64,000 bases of DNA from assembly GCA_029547705.1 (NCBI GenBank), contig JAKPOU010000041.1, positions 310,001 to 374,000 on the forward strand, written 5' to 3'. Both the position numbers and the translations under genes were made by a program. The stretch's first letter is position 1. The number at the start of each line of letters is the position of its first letter. The notes below the pieces were generated by a model. It made no database searches and was not told the DNA's origin. It saw only the letters and a list, made by a program, of their open reading frames with translations. This DNA is from Bacteroidota bacterium (GTDB lineage Bacteria; Bacteroidota; Bacteroidia; Bacteroidales; VadinHA17). Below are positions 44,458 through 52,727 of this stretch, piece after piece.

Positions 44458-45174
44458 CTACCTTACTATGTCAAGAAGTTCCACGTCAAATATAAGGGTT
44501 GAGAACGGCTGGATAATGTCGCCTGCTCCATTTGCTCCATAAGCGATATTTTCCGGAAGGTAGAGCCTGAATTTTGACCCCACCGGCATCAGCTGAAGTG
44601 CCTCGGTCCATCCCGGAATAACTCCCGATACCATGAACTGGGCGGGCTGACCTCTTTTATGTGATGAGTCGAATTCGGTTCCGTCGATCAGTGTTCCCGT
44701 GTAATGGACTTTGACTTCGCTATCCGCAGTGGGCTTGGGTCCTGTACCCATTTTGACAACTTCATACTGTAGACCGCTGGGAGTGACAATGACTCCTGTC
44801 CTTTCCTTGTTTTTTGCAAGGAAAGCTTCATTTTCGGCAATGTATACCTTGTAAGTTTCCCTGTTCTGTTCTGCTCGTTTTGCCATAGTTTCTGTTTCTC
44901 TCTGATTTAAAAACATCATTATAAATCCTCTTGCTGATTCATCTGTCATAGCCGGTTTGCCCTTCTCTCCGTCAAGCATGGCTTTTGCCACTATCATAGG
45001 ATTCAGTCTCAGGCTGTCATAAAGGAGTGCATTGTAATTTACTATGCCAAAAGCATATGAAAGAGAATCTTCCTTTGTTTTGATCTTTGAGCTGCTGACA
45101 GAACTTTTACCACATGATACAATCAATATGGGAATTAATAATGCCGGGATAAGAAATCCTCTGAGTTTCATCAT
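44458..45174 (-). CDS. FKBP-type peptidyl-prolyl isomerase lipoprotein
   Basis: Envelope prolyl isomerase of 238 residues. The signal peptide ends in PILIVSC, so it is a lipoprotein. An N-terminal helical dimerisation domain (DSLSYAFGIVNYNALLYDS onward) is followed by an FKBP domain (TPSGLQYEVVKMGTGPKP, VKVHYTGTLIDGTEFDSSH, GVIPGWTEALQLMPVGSK, YLPENIAYG). This is the FkpA/Mip arrangement. The start is ATGATG; either may be used. Confidence 0.93.
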   Translation of the reverse strand: MMKLRGFLIPALLIPILIVSCGKSSVSSSKIKTKEDSLSYAFGIVNYNALLYDSLRLNPMIVAKAMLDGEKGKPAMTDESARGFIMMFLNQRETETMAKRAEQNRETYKVYIAENEAFLAKNKERTGVIVTPSGLQYEVVKMGTGPKPTADSEVKVHYTGTLIDGTEFDSSHKRGQPAQFMVSGVIPGWTEALQLMPVGSKFRLYLPENIAYGANGAGDIIQPFSTLIFDVELLDIVR

Positions 45175-45364
45175 AGTATAATTTTAATGGAATGGATTAA
45201 CCGCATATTTTTTATTTCGTCAGTTCCGCAAACCCGTCCGGAGCTTACCTGATCAGTGTGTTTGCGTTTGAAATCAGTCATGCGGATTTCATCTTAAATG
45301 GTTTAATTAAATTGTGGCAAAGATAATACTTTGAGTATTGTAAAAAAGGGCTGGAATTTTTTTT

Positions 45365-46021
45365 TCAGTTTTTTATTGCCCTAATTATATGTCTCTTTCC
45401 CGGAGGTCCCGGAACCAGTGTCACATAAAATCCGGATTCAGTCAGCATTCTTCTGATTTCACCTTTGGATGAATAGGTTACGAACATGCCTCCTGGCTTT
45501 GTTGCTCCTGATACTTTTTCCATAATGTTTCTTGTCCACATTTCCGGTTGTTTGTCCGGACCAAAGGCATCAAAATAAACCAGATCATACTCACCCTGAA
45601 TCCCGTCAGTAATAAGGTCTCCTTTGATTTTTAAAAGACTGAAGCAGGGCAGGAGACTGTTTTTCTTTCCCCATTCACACGAATGGATTTTTTCAAAGAG
45701 CTCTTTTCCGTGCGTGCCGGCAAAAGTATAATGATTCAGTTTTTGAATTATTTCCGTATCAAGGGGATATTTTTCAAGTGAGGTATAGTGCACATTTTTT
45801 GTCAGCGACAGACTTCTTACAGCTGTAAGTAACGCATTCAGTCCTGTTCCGAAACCTATTTCGAGTATTCTGAGAGGATCTGAATTGCATAAATCATAGC
45901 CGTTCTGAAGGAATATGTATTCCGATTCCTGCACAGCCCCGTTCACCGAATGGTAGTGTTCATTCAAACCGGGGACGAAGATAGTGTGTGATCCGTCGGA
46001 TGTAATAACAATCTGGTTCAT
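45365..46021 (-). CDS. mnmD: tRNA 5-methylaminomethyl-2-thiouridine methyltransferase MnmD
   Basis: Last-step methyltransferase that makes mnm5s2U at the tRNA wobble base (the methyltransferase half of MnmC). The SAM motif is ILEIGFGTGLNALL, then YTSLEKYPLD and LVYFDAFGPDKQPEMWT, which is diagnostic of the DUF752 family; GKRHIIRAIKN ends it. It has no C-terminal oxidase domain (MnmC1), as in other free-standing MnmD proteins. ATG at 46021 (MNQIVITSDG) is chosen over a start 22 codons upstream because the family begins here. Confidence 0.9.
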   Translation of the reverse strand: MNQIVITSDGSHTIFVPGLNEHYHSVNGAVQESEYIFLQNGYDLCNSDPLRILEIGFGTGLNALLTAVRSLSLTKNVHYTSLEKYPLDTEIIQKLNHYTFAGTHGKELFEKIHSCEWGKKNSLLPCFSLLKIKGDLITDGIQGEYDLVYFDAFGPDKQPEMWTRNIMEKVSGATKPGGMFVTYSSKGEIRRMLTESGFYVTLVPGPPGKRHIIRAIKN

Positions 46022-46195
46022 ATTCCGGCTTTTTGTTCCGGCTTTTATTTCCCTTTTCAATCCGGGAACTGGTTGCCGCCGGGTCAAATTATTAAAAATT
46101 TAGCGCCCTTTCAAAATTATTTGACAGTAATATGTTATTTTTATTACCTGATTGGATATTGACACTATAATTCATATCAATAAATATTTTAAATC

Positions 46196-47101
46196 ATGGG
46201 AAATTTACATTCTAGAAGAGATTTCATGAAACTGGCTGCGGCAGGAACTCTTGGTGCAGTTGTGTTTTCGAACTATTCATGCAAAAAGCAGCCTCTTCCG
46301 GGGATAGGTCTTCAGCTTTATACGATCCGCGATGCCATGATGGCAGATCCGGCAGGATCACTGAAGAGAGTTGCGGATACGGGTTACAAATATCTTGAAC
46401 TTGCCGGATATGCCGATGGCAGGTTTTATGGCTATGAACCTGCCGAATTTAAAAAGCTGGTCAATGACCTCGGAATGGAAATATTAAGCAGCCATACCCA
46501 GGTTGAAGCAGAGGGCATTACCCTTGAGAATGCAACAAAGATGGCAGAAGATCATGCCAGGCTCGGAGTCAGTTACTGTATCCAGCCATGGGTGGTGGAA
46601 GAGGCCCGTACTACCATAGCGAGTTATCAGAAAATGGCATCTGACTGGAACAAGGTTGGTCAGATAATGAAGGATTTCGGCATCAAATTCGGATATCATA
46701 ATCATAATTTTGAATTCGATACTGTAGAGGGCAAGATACCCTATTTCGATGTTTTTATGACCGAACTGGACAAAGACCTGGTTACCATGGAGATTGATCT
46801 GTTCTGGACGACCAAGGCGGGGCAGGATCCGGTAGAGATCATCAACAGGTATCCGGGCAGGTTTGAATTATTTCACATGAAGGACATGTTCACCAATGAA
46901 CCGCCCTTTTTCACGACCGACGGAGTACGGGACTTTGCCCCGGTAGGTGCCGGTGTCATCGATTTCAAAAGAATTCTGGCCGCAGGTGAAACCGCCGGAA
47001 TGAAATATATGATCGTTGAACAGGATCTGAGCCGTGACAATGATCCCTTCAGGGATATCAAGACCAGTATCACCAATCTTCAGACAAAGATTCTGGTTTA
47101 A
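46196..47101 (+). CDS. Exported sugar phosphate isomerase/epimerase-like TIM barrel
   Basis: Protein of 301 residues of the xylose-isomerase-like TIM-barrel superfamily. The N-terminus has a twin-arginine motif (SRRDFMKLAAAG) and a lipobox-like FSNYSC, so it is exported and possibly lipidated. Barrel features are IGLQLYTIRDAM, KFGYHNHNFEF (metal-binding His) and LVTMEIDLFWTTKAG (Glu, Asp), with ELFHMKD further on. Related exported enzymes take part in 3-keto-sugar and inositol catabolism; the substrate is unknown. Transcribed alone and away from mnmD. Confidence 0.85.
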   Translation: MGNLHSRRDFMKLAAAGTLGAVVFSNYSCKKQPLPGIGLQLYTIRDAMMADPAGSLKRVADTGYKYLELAGYADGRFYGYEPAEFKKLVNDLGMEILSSHTQVEAEGITLENATKMAEDHARLGVSYCIQPWVVEEARTTIASYQKMASDWNKVGQIMKDFGIKFGYHNHNFEFDTVEGKIPYFDVFMTELDKDLVTMEIDLFWTTKAGQDPVEIINRYPGRFELFHMKDMFTNEPPFFTTDGVRDFAPVGAGVIDFKRILAAGETAGMKYMIVEQDLSRDNDPFRDIKTSITNLQTKILV

Positions 47102-47136
47102 ATAAAGCCAGACGGACCGTTATATTGTTGATTCTA

Positions 47137-47178
47137 AAGCCCGGAAGACGGCTTTGATTTAAAATTTCTTCCGGGCTT
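47137..47178 (+). terminator. Inverted repeat after TIM-barrel gene
   Basis: A perfect 12-bp inverted repeat AAGCCCGGAAGA/TCTTCCGGGCTT with an 18-base loop lies 36 bases after the stop. No T run follows, so it may end or stabilise the message but is not a classic terminator. Confidence 0.55.
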
Positions 47179-47263
47179 GCAATGGAAAATTCCAATAAGC
47201 CTTAAGCAATTATTTTGTAATACCGGGCACTTGTTGAAGCAACCGTACCGGTACTTTTTTCTT

Positions 47264-48382
47264 TTATATTTTAATAAAAATCCTGTTCCTGTACATCCAG
47301 TAGCACAGATACCAGCAGGTTATCCAGGTAGCTGTACCGTTCAGCATGCTAACCAGTTTTTCACCACCCCATGAAAAGAAGGTATTGAATATCGGATTAA
47401 AGGTTCTTATCAGTATGCTGTCACCTCCCAGCTGGCAGAAAAGGTAAATAAATATACAGTTTGCGCCCACGTAAATAAAAAACATGGAACCTTTTCTGAA
47501 CTTCTTCTTCACATCAATAAGCCAGTAACTGAAGCAAAGTGCAAGGACAGCCCAGCCGCCGCTGGCAAAAACAAAAGACATTGTGGCAATTTTTTTGATA
47601 ATCGGTGTTATACCGAGCCAATCCAGGGAATAGCCAATTACCAATCCGCTCACTCCTGCTATGACCATAATTTTTATTTTTTCTCCGTGTGTTTTATCAC
47701 TCATTAGTAATTTGCCACACAGGACCCCCCATATTGTATGTGCTGTTGTCGGGAGTGCATTCAGACTTGCCCAGATACTTGATTTATCGACACCTTCTAT
47801 TTTATTATTAACCCATGCTCCAAGATTTTCATAGGCAACCCATGGGTGATTAAACCCTTCAACAGGGAAAAAACGATAGGCTAAATCTACAATTATCAGG
47901 AGCAAGATTGAGAAAATCAGTTGAAAAGAATAGCTTTTTTTCATTAGAAAATACGCTATTATATAGGTAACTGATAACTGTGCAAGAACATTCTGGAATC
48001 TGAAGACTATTTTTCCGGGGCCTATCCATGCTAACCAGGTTCCGAACAATAATAACAGCAATGATCTTTTTATTGCATGGCCGGTAATTGATTTTTGTGA
48101 ATGTCCTCTTTTCAGTCTGTTGCTGACTGCCAGAGGAATGGCAACCCCGACAATGAACATGAAAAATGGTTGTATAAGATCCCAGAAGTGCAGGCCATTC
48201 CACCTGTGATGACTGAACTGGGTGCCGATAAACTGAAAAACAGCTGAATCAGATGTTCTTAAGCTATTGTAAATACGCGTTCCTTCACCAATTAGCAGGA
48301 ACATGGTAAATCCGCGGAAGAAATCAACAGAAGCAACCCTTTGCGAAAGGGTTGCTTGTTGACTTGTTTCTATTTTATTCAT
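47264..48382 (-). CDS. DUF5009/HGSNAT-like membrane acyltransferase
   Basis: Membrane protein of 372 residues with about ten helices. The N-terminal RVASVDFFRGFTMFLLIGEG and HWRNGLHFWDLIQPFFMF-like HHRWNGLHFWDLIQPFFM (conserved His) are hallmarks of the heparan-alpha-glucosaminide N-acetyltransferase-like family (DUF5009). Such proteins transfer acetyl groups across membranes to amino sugars. It is 34 bases downstream of the GH109 gene on the same strand; together they suggest handling of N-acetylated amino sugars, by inference. Confidence 0.85.
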   Translation of the reverse strand: MNKIETSQQATLSQRVASVDFFRGFTMFLLIGEGTRIYNSLRTSDSAVFQFIGTQFSHHRWNGLHFWDLIQPFFMFIVGVAIPLAVSNRLKRGHSQKSITGHAIKRSLLLLLFGTWLAWIGPGKIVFRFQNVLAQLSVTYIIAYFLMKKSYSFQLIFSILLLIIVDLAYRFFPVEGFNHPWVAYENLGAWVNNKIEGVDKSSIWASLNALPTTAHTIWGVLCGKLLMSDKTHGEKIKIMVIAGVSGLVIGYSLDWLGITPIIKKIATMSFVFASGGWAVLALCFSYWLIDVKKKFRKGSMFFIYVGANCIFIYLFCQLGGDSILIRTFNPIFNTFFSWGGEKLVSMLNGTATWITCWYLCYWMYRNRIFIKI

Positions 48383-48416
48383 AGTAGCCTAAGAATTTCT
48401 ATGGTTCCTGAAAGCA

Positions 48417-49904
48417 TTATTCAACTCCTTCAGCTACCGGCTGCGGCCTGCGTCTCGGGGGAGCATTAGACCTTATCACCCTGGTATTACCGCCTTGTTC
48501 CAGAAGCAGGTCCACGGGTCTGTTGGTCTTCCATGCGCCGTTGGTAAAATCGGGAACATCAATGGAGTTGGATCTGTTGGCTGCGGACCACTCGCTTAAA
48601 GGTCCCACGGCACTCCACAGTGCAGCATCATATACATCCTGGTCGAAGGGCAGTCCGTTGCGCAGACAGTCGATCAGCCTCCAGTTCATCAGAAAATCCA
48701 TTCCTCCGTGGCCTCCTACCTGTTTGGCCATTTCTCCTATCCTTTTGATTATTTCAGGAGTGTATTTTTCTTCCACTTCCTTAAATTCTTCTTCATTGAG
48801 CCAGCGCTGATGGCCGACGGAAATTTTTGGGGGCAAGGGATATTTCAGTGCTGCTGCTATAGTTCCGCTGACCTTATGTATCCGGGAATATACGTTTGGT
48901 GAAGTGACATCATGCTGTAGCATGATTGTCCTGCCCTTGTTTGTTTTTATTGTACAGGTTGTCATATTGCCACGGTAGGGCCGGTCCACAAATTCACTGT
49001 AAAAATCATCTGCGGCGGCAAGTTTTCTGGCAGTTTCATTCATTTGGAAATCATTGCTCATGGCAGCTGTAAGATATTCCATCTTATCACCCCTGTTAAT
49101 GTCCATTATCTGGCATATAGGACCCAGACCATGAGTTGGATAGAGATTCCCCTGACGGCTGCTGTTTTCCCTCAGGCGCCACATATCCCAGTAACCTGTT
49201 TTGGAGAAATTGGAATCCAGCAGAGTGTGTATATAGGCACCTTCACCATGAACAATTTCACCAAAGAATCCCTGTCTTGCCATGTTAAGCGTCAGTATTT
49301 CAAAAAAATCATAACAGCAGTTTTCGAGCATCATACAATGCTTCTGCGTTGATTCCGATACTTCCACCAGTTGCCAGCATTCGTCCATGGTAACTGCTGC
49401 CGGAACTTCAATGCATACATGTTTGCCATGCTCCATTGCGTAAACGGCCATCGGGGTGTGCATATCCCATGGAGTGGCAATATAAACAAGATCTATATCA
49501 TCCCGTTCACACATTTTTTTCCAGGCTTCCGGATTGCCGGTATATGTATCCGGTTTGAATCCTGTGTGTTCAATTCTTCTCATTGCATTGTCAACCACTC
49601 CCGGAACAAGGTCGCACAATGCTTTTATTTCAACACCTTCCAGAAGGCTGACACTGGTCAGATGAGTGCTGCCTCTTCTCAGTCCTATGAATGCTGTTCT
49701 AACCACATCAAGTGCGGGCGCGGCATATCCGCACATATTGAATTTCTGTGGATGTTTTGCAAGTGACTGCTCTTTTATCAAATCCAGTGCACTGACTGCT
49801 TTTCCCCCGCTGCCGGGTTTGCATGACTGCAAAATACCGGAACCTACAATACCTGTTCCGGCAATACTGCTCAGTTTTAAGAAATGCCTGCGATCGAGTT
49901 TCAT
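48417..49904 (-). CDS. GH109 family alpha-N-acetylgalactosaminidase-like protein
   Basis: Tat-exported (DRRHFLKLSSIAG) member of the GH109 family, which uses NAD to cleave alpha-GalNAc. It has 495 residues. Family hallmarks are VEIKALCDLVPG, YIATPWDMHTPMAVYAMEHG, HCMMLENCCYDFFEI, EIVHGEGAYIHTLL, DMWRLRENSSRQGNLYPTHG and GGHGGMDFLM. The nucleotide-binding loop reads FIGLRRGSTHLT, lacking one of the usual glycines, so NAD binding may be altered. A lipobox-like LQSC follows the Tat motif. The C-terminal 60 residues are an unstructured extension. Probably co-transcribed with the DUF5009-type gene. Confidence 0.88.
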   Translation of the reverse strand: MKLDRRHFLKLSSIAGTGIVGSGILQSCKPGSGGKAVSALDLIKEQSLAKHPQKFNMCGYAAPALDVVRTAFIGLRRGSTHLTSVSLLEGVEIKALCDLVPGVVDNAMRRIEHTGFKPDTYTGNPEAWKKMCERDDIDLVYIATPWDMHTPMAVYAMEHGKHVCIEVPAAVTMDECWQLVEVSESTQKHCMMLENCCYDFFEILTLNMARQGFFGEIVHGEGAYIHTLLDSNFSKTGYWDMWRLRENSSRQGNLYPTHGLGPICQIMDINRGDKMEYLTAAMSNDFQMNETARKLAAADDFYSEFVDRPYRGNMTTCTIKTNKGRTIMLQHDVTSPNVYSRIHKVSGTIAAALKYPLPPKISVGHQRWLNEEEFKEVEEKYTPEIIKRIGEMAKQVGGHGGMDFLMNWRLIDCLRNGLPFDQDVYDAALWSAVGPLSEWSAANRSNSIDVPDFTNGAWKTNRPVDLLLEQGGNTRVIRSNAPPRRRPQPVAEGVE

Positions 49905-50211
49905 AAGAATAGTTTTTTAGAATTAGTAATTATCATAGTCCCTCTACTGATTATGATTTCATAAACAGTATTCAAAGCAACCAGCAATGATGGTTTTTAC
50001 AACTCAGAAAAAGGGGAATATGTTTATTTTTCTAAAATAGAAAAAGGATTTGAATTTTCCGTATGAAAAAGATGTTTTAACACAATAGGGATTAATATTC
50101 TGATTCCTTCATCACAACCGGCTTTTCCGGCATTCAGGCATTAATCAGAAAGAAGAGCTGAACTCCGGCAGATTAAAGGATAGCCATGTCAGGCCGGATA
50201 CAGGTGTGGAA
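49905..50211. other. Intergenic region, no gene seen
   Basis: About 307 bases of AT-rich DNA between the GH109 gene and the HAD gene, both minus strand. It should carry the GH109 promoter. I found no clear TAnnTTTG element, hairpin, RNA gene or short conserved reading frame. Confidence 0.5.
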
Positions 50212-50811
50212 TTACCAGTCAGAATTGTACCAGGACCGTACGTCAGTCACTTTCATGCCTGCACTGATTGCTGCACGGATCCCAAGCTCCGCATCCTCAA
50301 ACACCTCAATGTCACGTGGTTCGACATTCATTAGTTCAGCACATTTCAGAAATGTTTCAGGATCGGGCTTAAAAGCATTCACATCATTGGCAGTTACTAC
50401 TATGTCAAAATATTCTCTCAGGCCGGTTATTTCCAGTGTGCGTTCAACTGCTTCCCTGTGCCCGCCTGTTCCAACGGCCATGGGCAGTTTCCCGTAATAT
50501 TTTTTTACGATTTCAGTTACCGGTGTGATCGGTTTTACAAGATGCTGAAGCCTGAAGAATTCCCTGTGTTTTTCATTCATTATTTCTTCAATGGTCACAC
50601 TGTTGTTAAGGCCGCAATGCTTCAGTACCTCTCCGGCAACTATCCAGCTGGGGCTTCCTGTATATTTTCTGAGAAAATGATTATCAATCCTGGCGCCATA
50701 TTTTTCACAGGCCTTTTTCCAGCCCTGGAAATGGTAGGGCATAGTGTCGGCAAGTGTGCCGTCAAGATCAAAAACAAGACCTTTTATTCCTTGTTGAATA
50801 TCGTATTGCAT
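50212..50811 (-). CDS. HAD hydrolase, beta-phosphoglucomutase-like
   Basis: Phosphatase or mutase of the HAD superfamily, 200 residues. Motif I is GLVFDLDGTLADTM, with the cap domain between it and MAVGTGGHREAVER (motif II), then NAFKPDPETFLKCA (Lys) and VEVFEDAELGIRAA (motif IV). The order and cap size fit the beta-phosphoglucomutase/YqaB group acting on sugar phosphates. ATG at 50811 is chosen; a start five codons earlier is possible. Confidence 0.88.
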   Translation of the reverse strand: MQYDIQQGIKGLVFDLDGTLADTMPYHFQGWKKACEKYGARIDNHFLRKYTGSPSWIVAGEVLKHCGLNNSVTIEEIMNEKHREFFRLQHLVKPITPVTEIVKKYYGKLPMAVGTGGHREAVERTLEITGLREYFDIVVTANDVNAFKPDPETFLKCAELMNVEPRDIEVFEDAELGIRAAISAGMKVTDVRSWYNSDW

Positions 50812-50893
50812 GATAAATAAAAACAAGGTGCAAACTTAATCAAAAAAGGACAAATACAGCTTCAGAATGTGTGCTGCCGGAAGTTATTGTCCT

Positions 50894-51499
50894 TCAGTCA
50901 GCTATCTTGTCTGCATAAAAAGCTTCAAGTTCAATGCTGCCCTTGTTTACATCAATTTTTCTGACGGAGATTTTTACAATTTCCTGACCTGTCTGGGCTG
51001 ATAATTCCTCAAGTAATTGTTTCCTGCGTTCCGGCCTGAGAAGTTCCGGCTTGCTGAAGTTTACAATCATCGTCGACAATGCCCGTTTTTTGAGGAATAA
51101 TTCCAGTATTACTGCTGATACAAGAATTGTTGTATTTACGATAAGCGCACCAATGACCGGAGGCGGAATATTTGCCTGTGAATTGATGATGGAGACTCCG
51201 ATTACCGTAAATACATAGGTCATGTCTTTTGCCGTGTAATTGACTGTTCTGAACCGGAGTATTGCAAAAATGGCAAAAAGGCCGAGAGCCATTCCCAGTT
51301 GTATGTTGACTGTTCCAAGCAATGAAATCAGAAGAAAAATTATTATACCCATCATGAAAAGCGAGAATACATACTCTTCCTTCCTGGTAAAGCGGTAATA
51401 GATAAATCTTATGAGAATAAAAAGGACCAGCAGGTTAACGGCAAACCTGATCATGATATTCAAAAGGGTCGTTTCGGTTGCGATGGATTCAAATGACAT
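50894..51499 (-). CDS. DUF4956 membrane protein
   Basis: Membrane protein of about 201 residues with four N-terminal helices (FAVNLLVLFILIRFIYYR, GIIIFLLISLLGTVNI and two more) and a cytoplasmic beta-rich tail. GLFAIFAILRFRTVNYT is typical of the DUF4956 family, which is often found beside CotH-like and VTC-type polyphosphate polymerase genes. Here the CotH-like partner is present and the VTC gene is not. ATG at 51499 is chosen; a TTG at 51523 overlaps the CotH-like stop by four bases and is also possible. Confidence 0.82.
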   Translation of the reverse strand: MSFESIATETTLLNIMIRFAVNLLVLFILIRFIYYRFTRKEEYVFSLFMMGIIIFLLISLLGTVNIQLGMALGLFAIFAILRFRTVNYTAKDMTYVFTVIGVSIINSQANIPPPVIGALIVNTTILVSAVILELFLKKRALSTMIVNFSKPELLRPERRKQLLEELSAQTGQEIVKISVRKIDVNKGSIELEAFYADKIAD

Positions 51500-51519
51500 G
51501 GACGGCAGGATCTGATAAT

Positions 51520-52590
51520 TCAAATTATAATACAGTCTCTTCTCAGGGAGTTTATAATGCTGTTGCGCTTGTCAAGGCTCCTGTAAAATCCTTCAAGATA
51601 GTTAATCATATCTTTTTTGGATTTTCCGCTAAGATATGGAAAATCATTGATCACTCTGTATATTTCTTCCTTCTTTTCCATGAATTCAACCAGTGCCTCG
51701 CTGAATTCCTGTTCTGTCCTGCAGACACCAAGATATCTGCGCTGACGGACGGATTCCAGGCCCAGTCCCTCAAAAGGAACAGCATAATGTGTATTTACCA
51801 CACCGGCATAGTCGAAATCATAGGGGACTATTATAGCTGATCCCAGGCCGCCGTAGCTGCCTTCCGTCATGGTAAGCGTATTGTGCCTGGTTGGAACCGA
51901 CCAGTCGGTGTTTCCTATCATGTAATTGAAAATGGCCATTCTGTCCATGATTTCTCTTTTAATATGCAGCTGGGTAACATGAGCTGTTTCAACTTCCACT
52001 GAATTTGTCCGCTTGCCCAGAGACTTGACGGGTTCAATGAGGAAGGCAAATTCCCTTACCTGTTTTTTGTCAGGCTTTTCACTGTTAACATAATTGACTC
52101 TCAGCAATCTTACTCTGAAACTGTAATCAGTGAGCACATTATACATTTTGTATACCAGGAATTCCCTGAGCAGATTATCTTCGCCGCCGGCACTGCAGTG
52201 AGTTACCATTTTTATTTTATCAACCCTGTTGAATTCTCCCGGCACAGCGTCATTCTTTTTAAAGTTAAGCAGGAGGGGAGGGAAATCACATATTGTAAGA
52301 CGCGAAATACCGCGCGGCCTGATTTTAAGATATTTGATGATTGAATCATCCTGACTGACATGGTATGTAAGGGTTGCATCGAGATATTCACTCTTGTCCC
52401 TTTTCCTTCTGTATTGTGTTATGTTGAATCTGAGTTCTATATCCAGCAATTCATCACTGTCGAACAGAATGATATCTTCGCTGATTGTATCCCTGACGGC
52501 ATATTCCTTTCTGATTGAATCGTTCTGGCTGAAGGAGGAATTGATGCCCATGGCAAGCATCAGGGCTGAAATGAACAGGATCCTTTTCAT
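51520..52590 (-). CDS. CotH-like kinase family protein, exported
   Basis: Exported protein of 356 residues (signal ending SFSQ). It resembles the CotH/spore-coat kinase fold: LKIRPRGISRLTICDFPP (the R-x-RG motif), REFLVYKMYNVLTDYSFR, MIGNTDWSVPTRHN and IVPYDFDYAGVV, where the Asn and Asp residues correspond to the kinase catalytic loop and metal site. CotH proteins phosphorylate secreted protein targets in Bacillus; activity here is unknown. The stop is at or next to the DUF4956 start, so the two are coupled. Confidence 0.72.
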   Translation of the reverse strand: MKRILFISALMLAMGINSSFSQNDSIRKEYAVRDTISEDIILFDSDELLDIELRFNITQYRRKRDKSEYLDATLTYHVSQDDSIIKYLKIRPRGISRLTICDFPPLLLNFKKNDAVPGEFNRVDKIKMVTHCSAGGEDNLLREFLVYKMYNVLTDYSFRVRLLRVNYVNSEKPDKKQVREFAFLIEPVKSLGKRTNSVEVETAHVTQLHIKREIMDRMAIFNYMIGNTDWSVPTRHNTLTMTEGSYGGLGSAIIVPYDFDYAGVVNTHYAVPFEGLGLESVRQRRYLGVCRTEQEFSEALVEFMEKKEEIYRVINDFPYLSGKSKKDMINYLEGFYRSLDKRNSIINSLRRDCIII

Positions 52591-52683
52591 ATTGCAAAAT
52601 TATGGTTGACGTTGCTGACTTGAAATTCACGATCGAATTTAATACAAAATCAGCAGATTACAAAAGTAATCTGCATAAATGAT

Positions 52684-52711
52684 AAAGGCCGCTGATGAGG
52701 CGGCCTTTTTA
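52684..52711 (-). terminator. Rho-independent terminator after transketolase
   Basis: A 9-bp stem AAAGGCCGC/GCGGCCTTT with a seven-base loop lies 17 bases past the transketolase stop and before the CotH-like gene. T-rich ends exist on both strands, so it can work in either direction. Confidence 0.85.
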
Positions 52712-52727
52712 CGAATGATCATAATGT

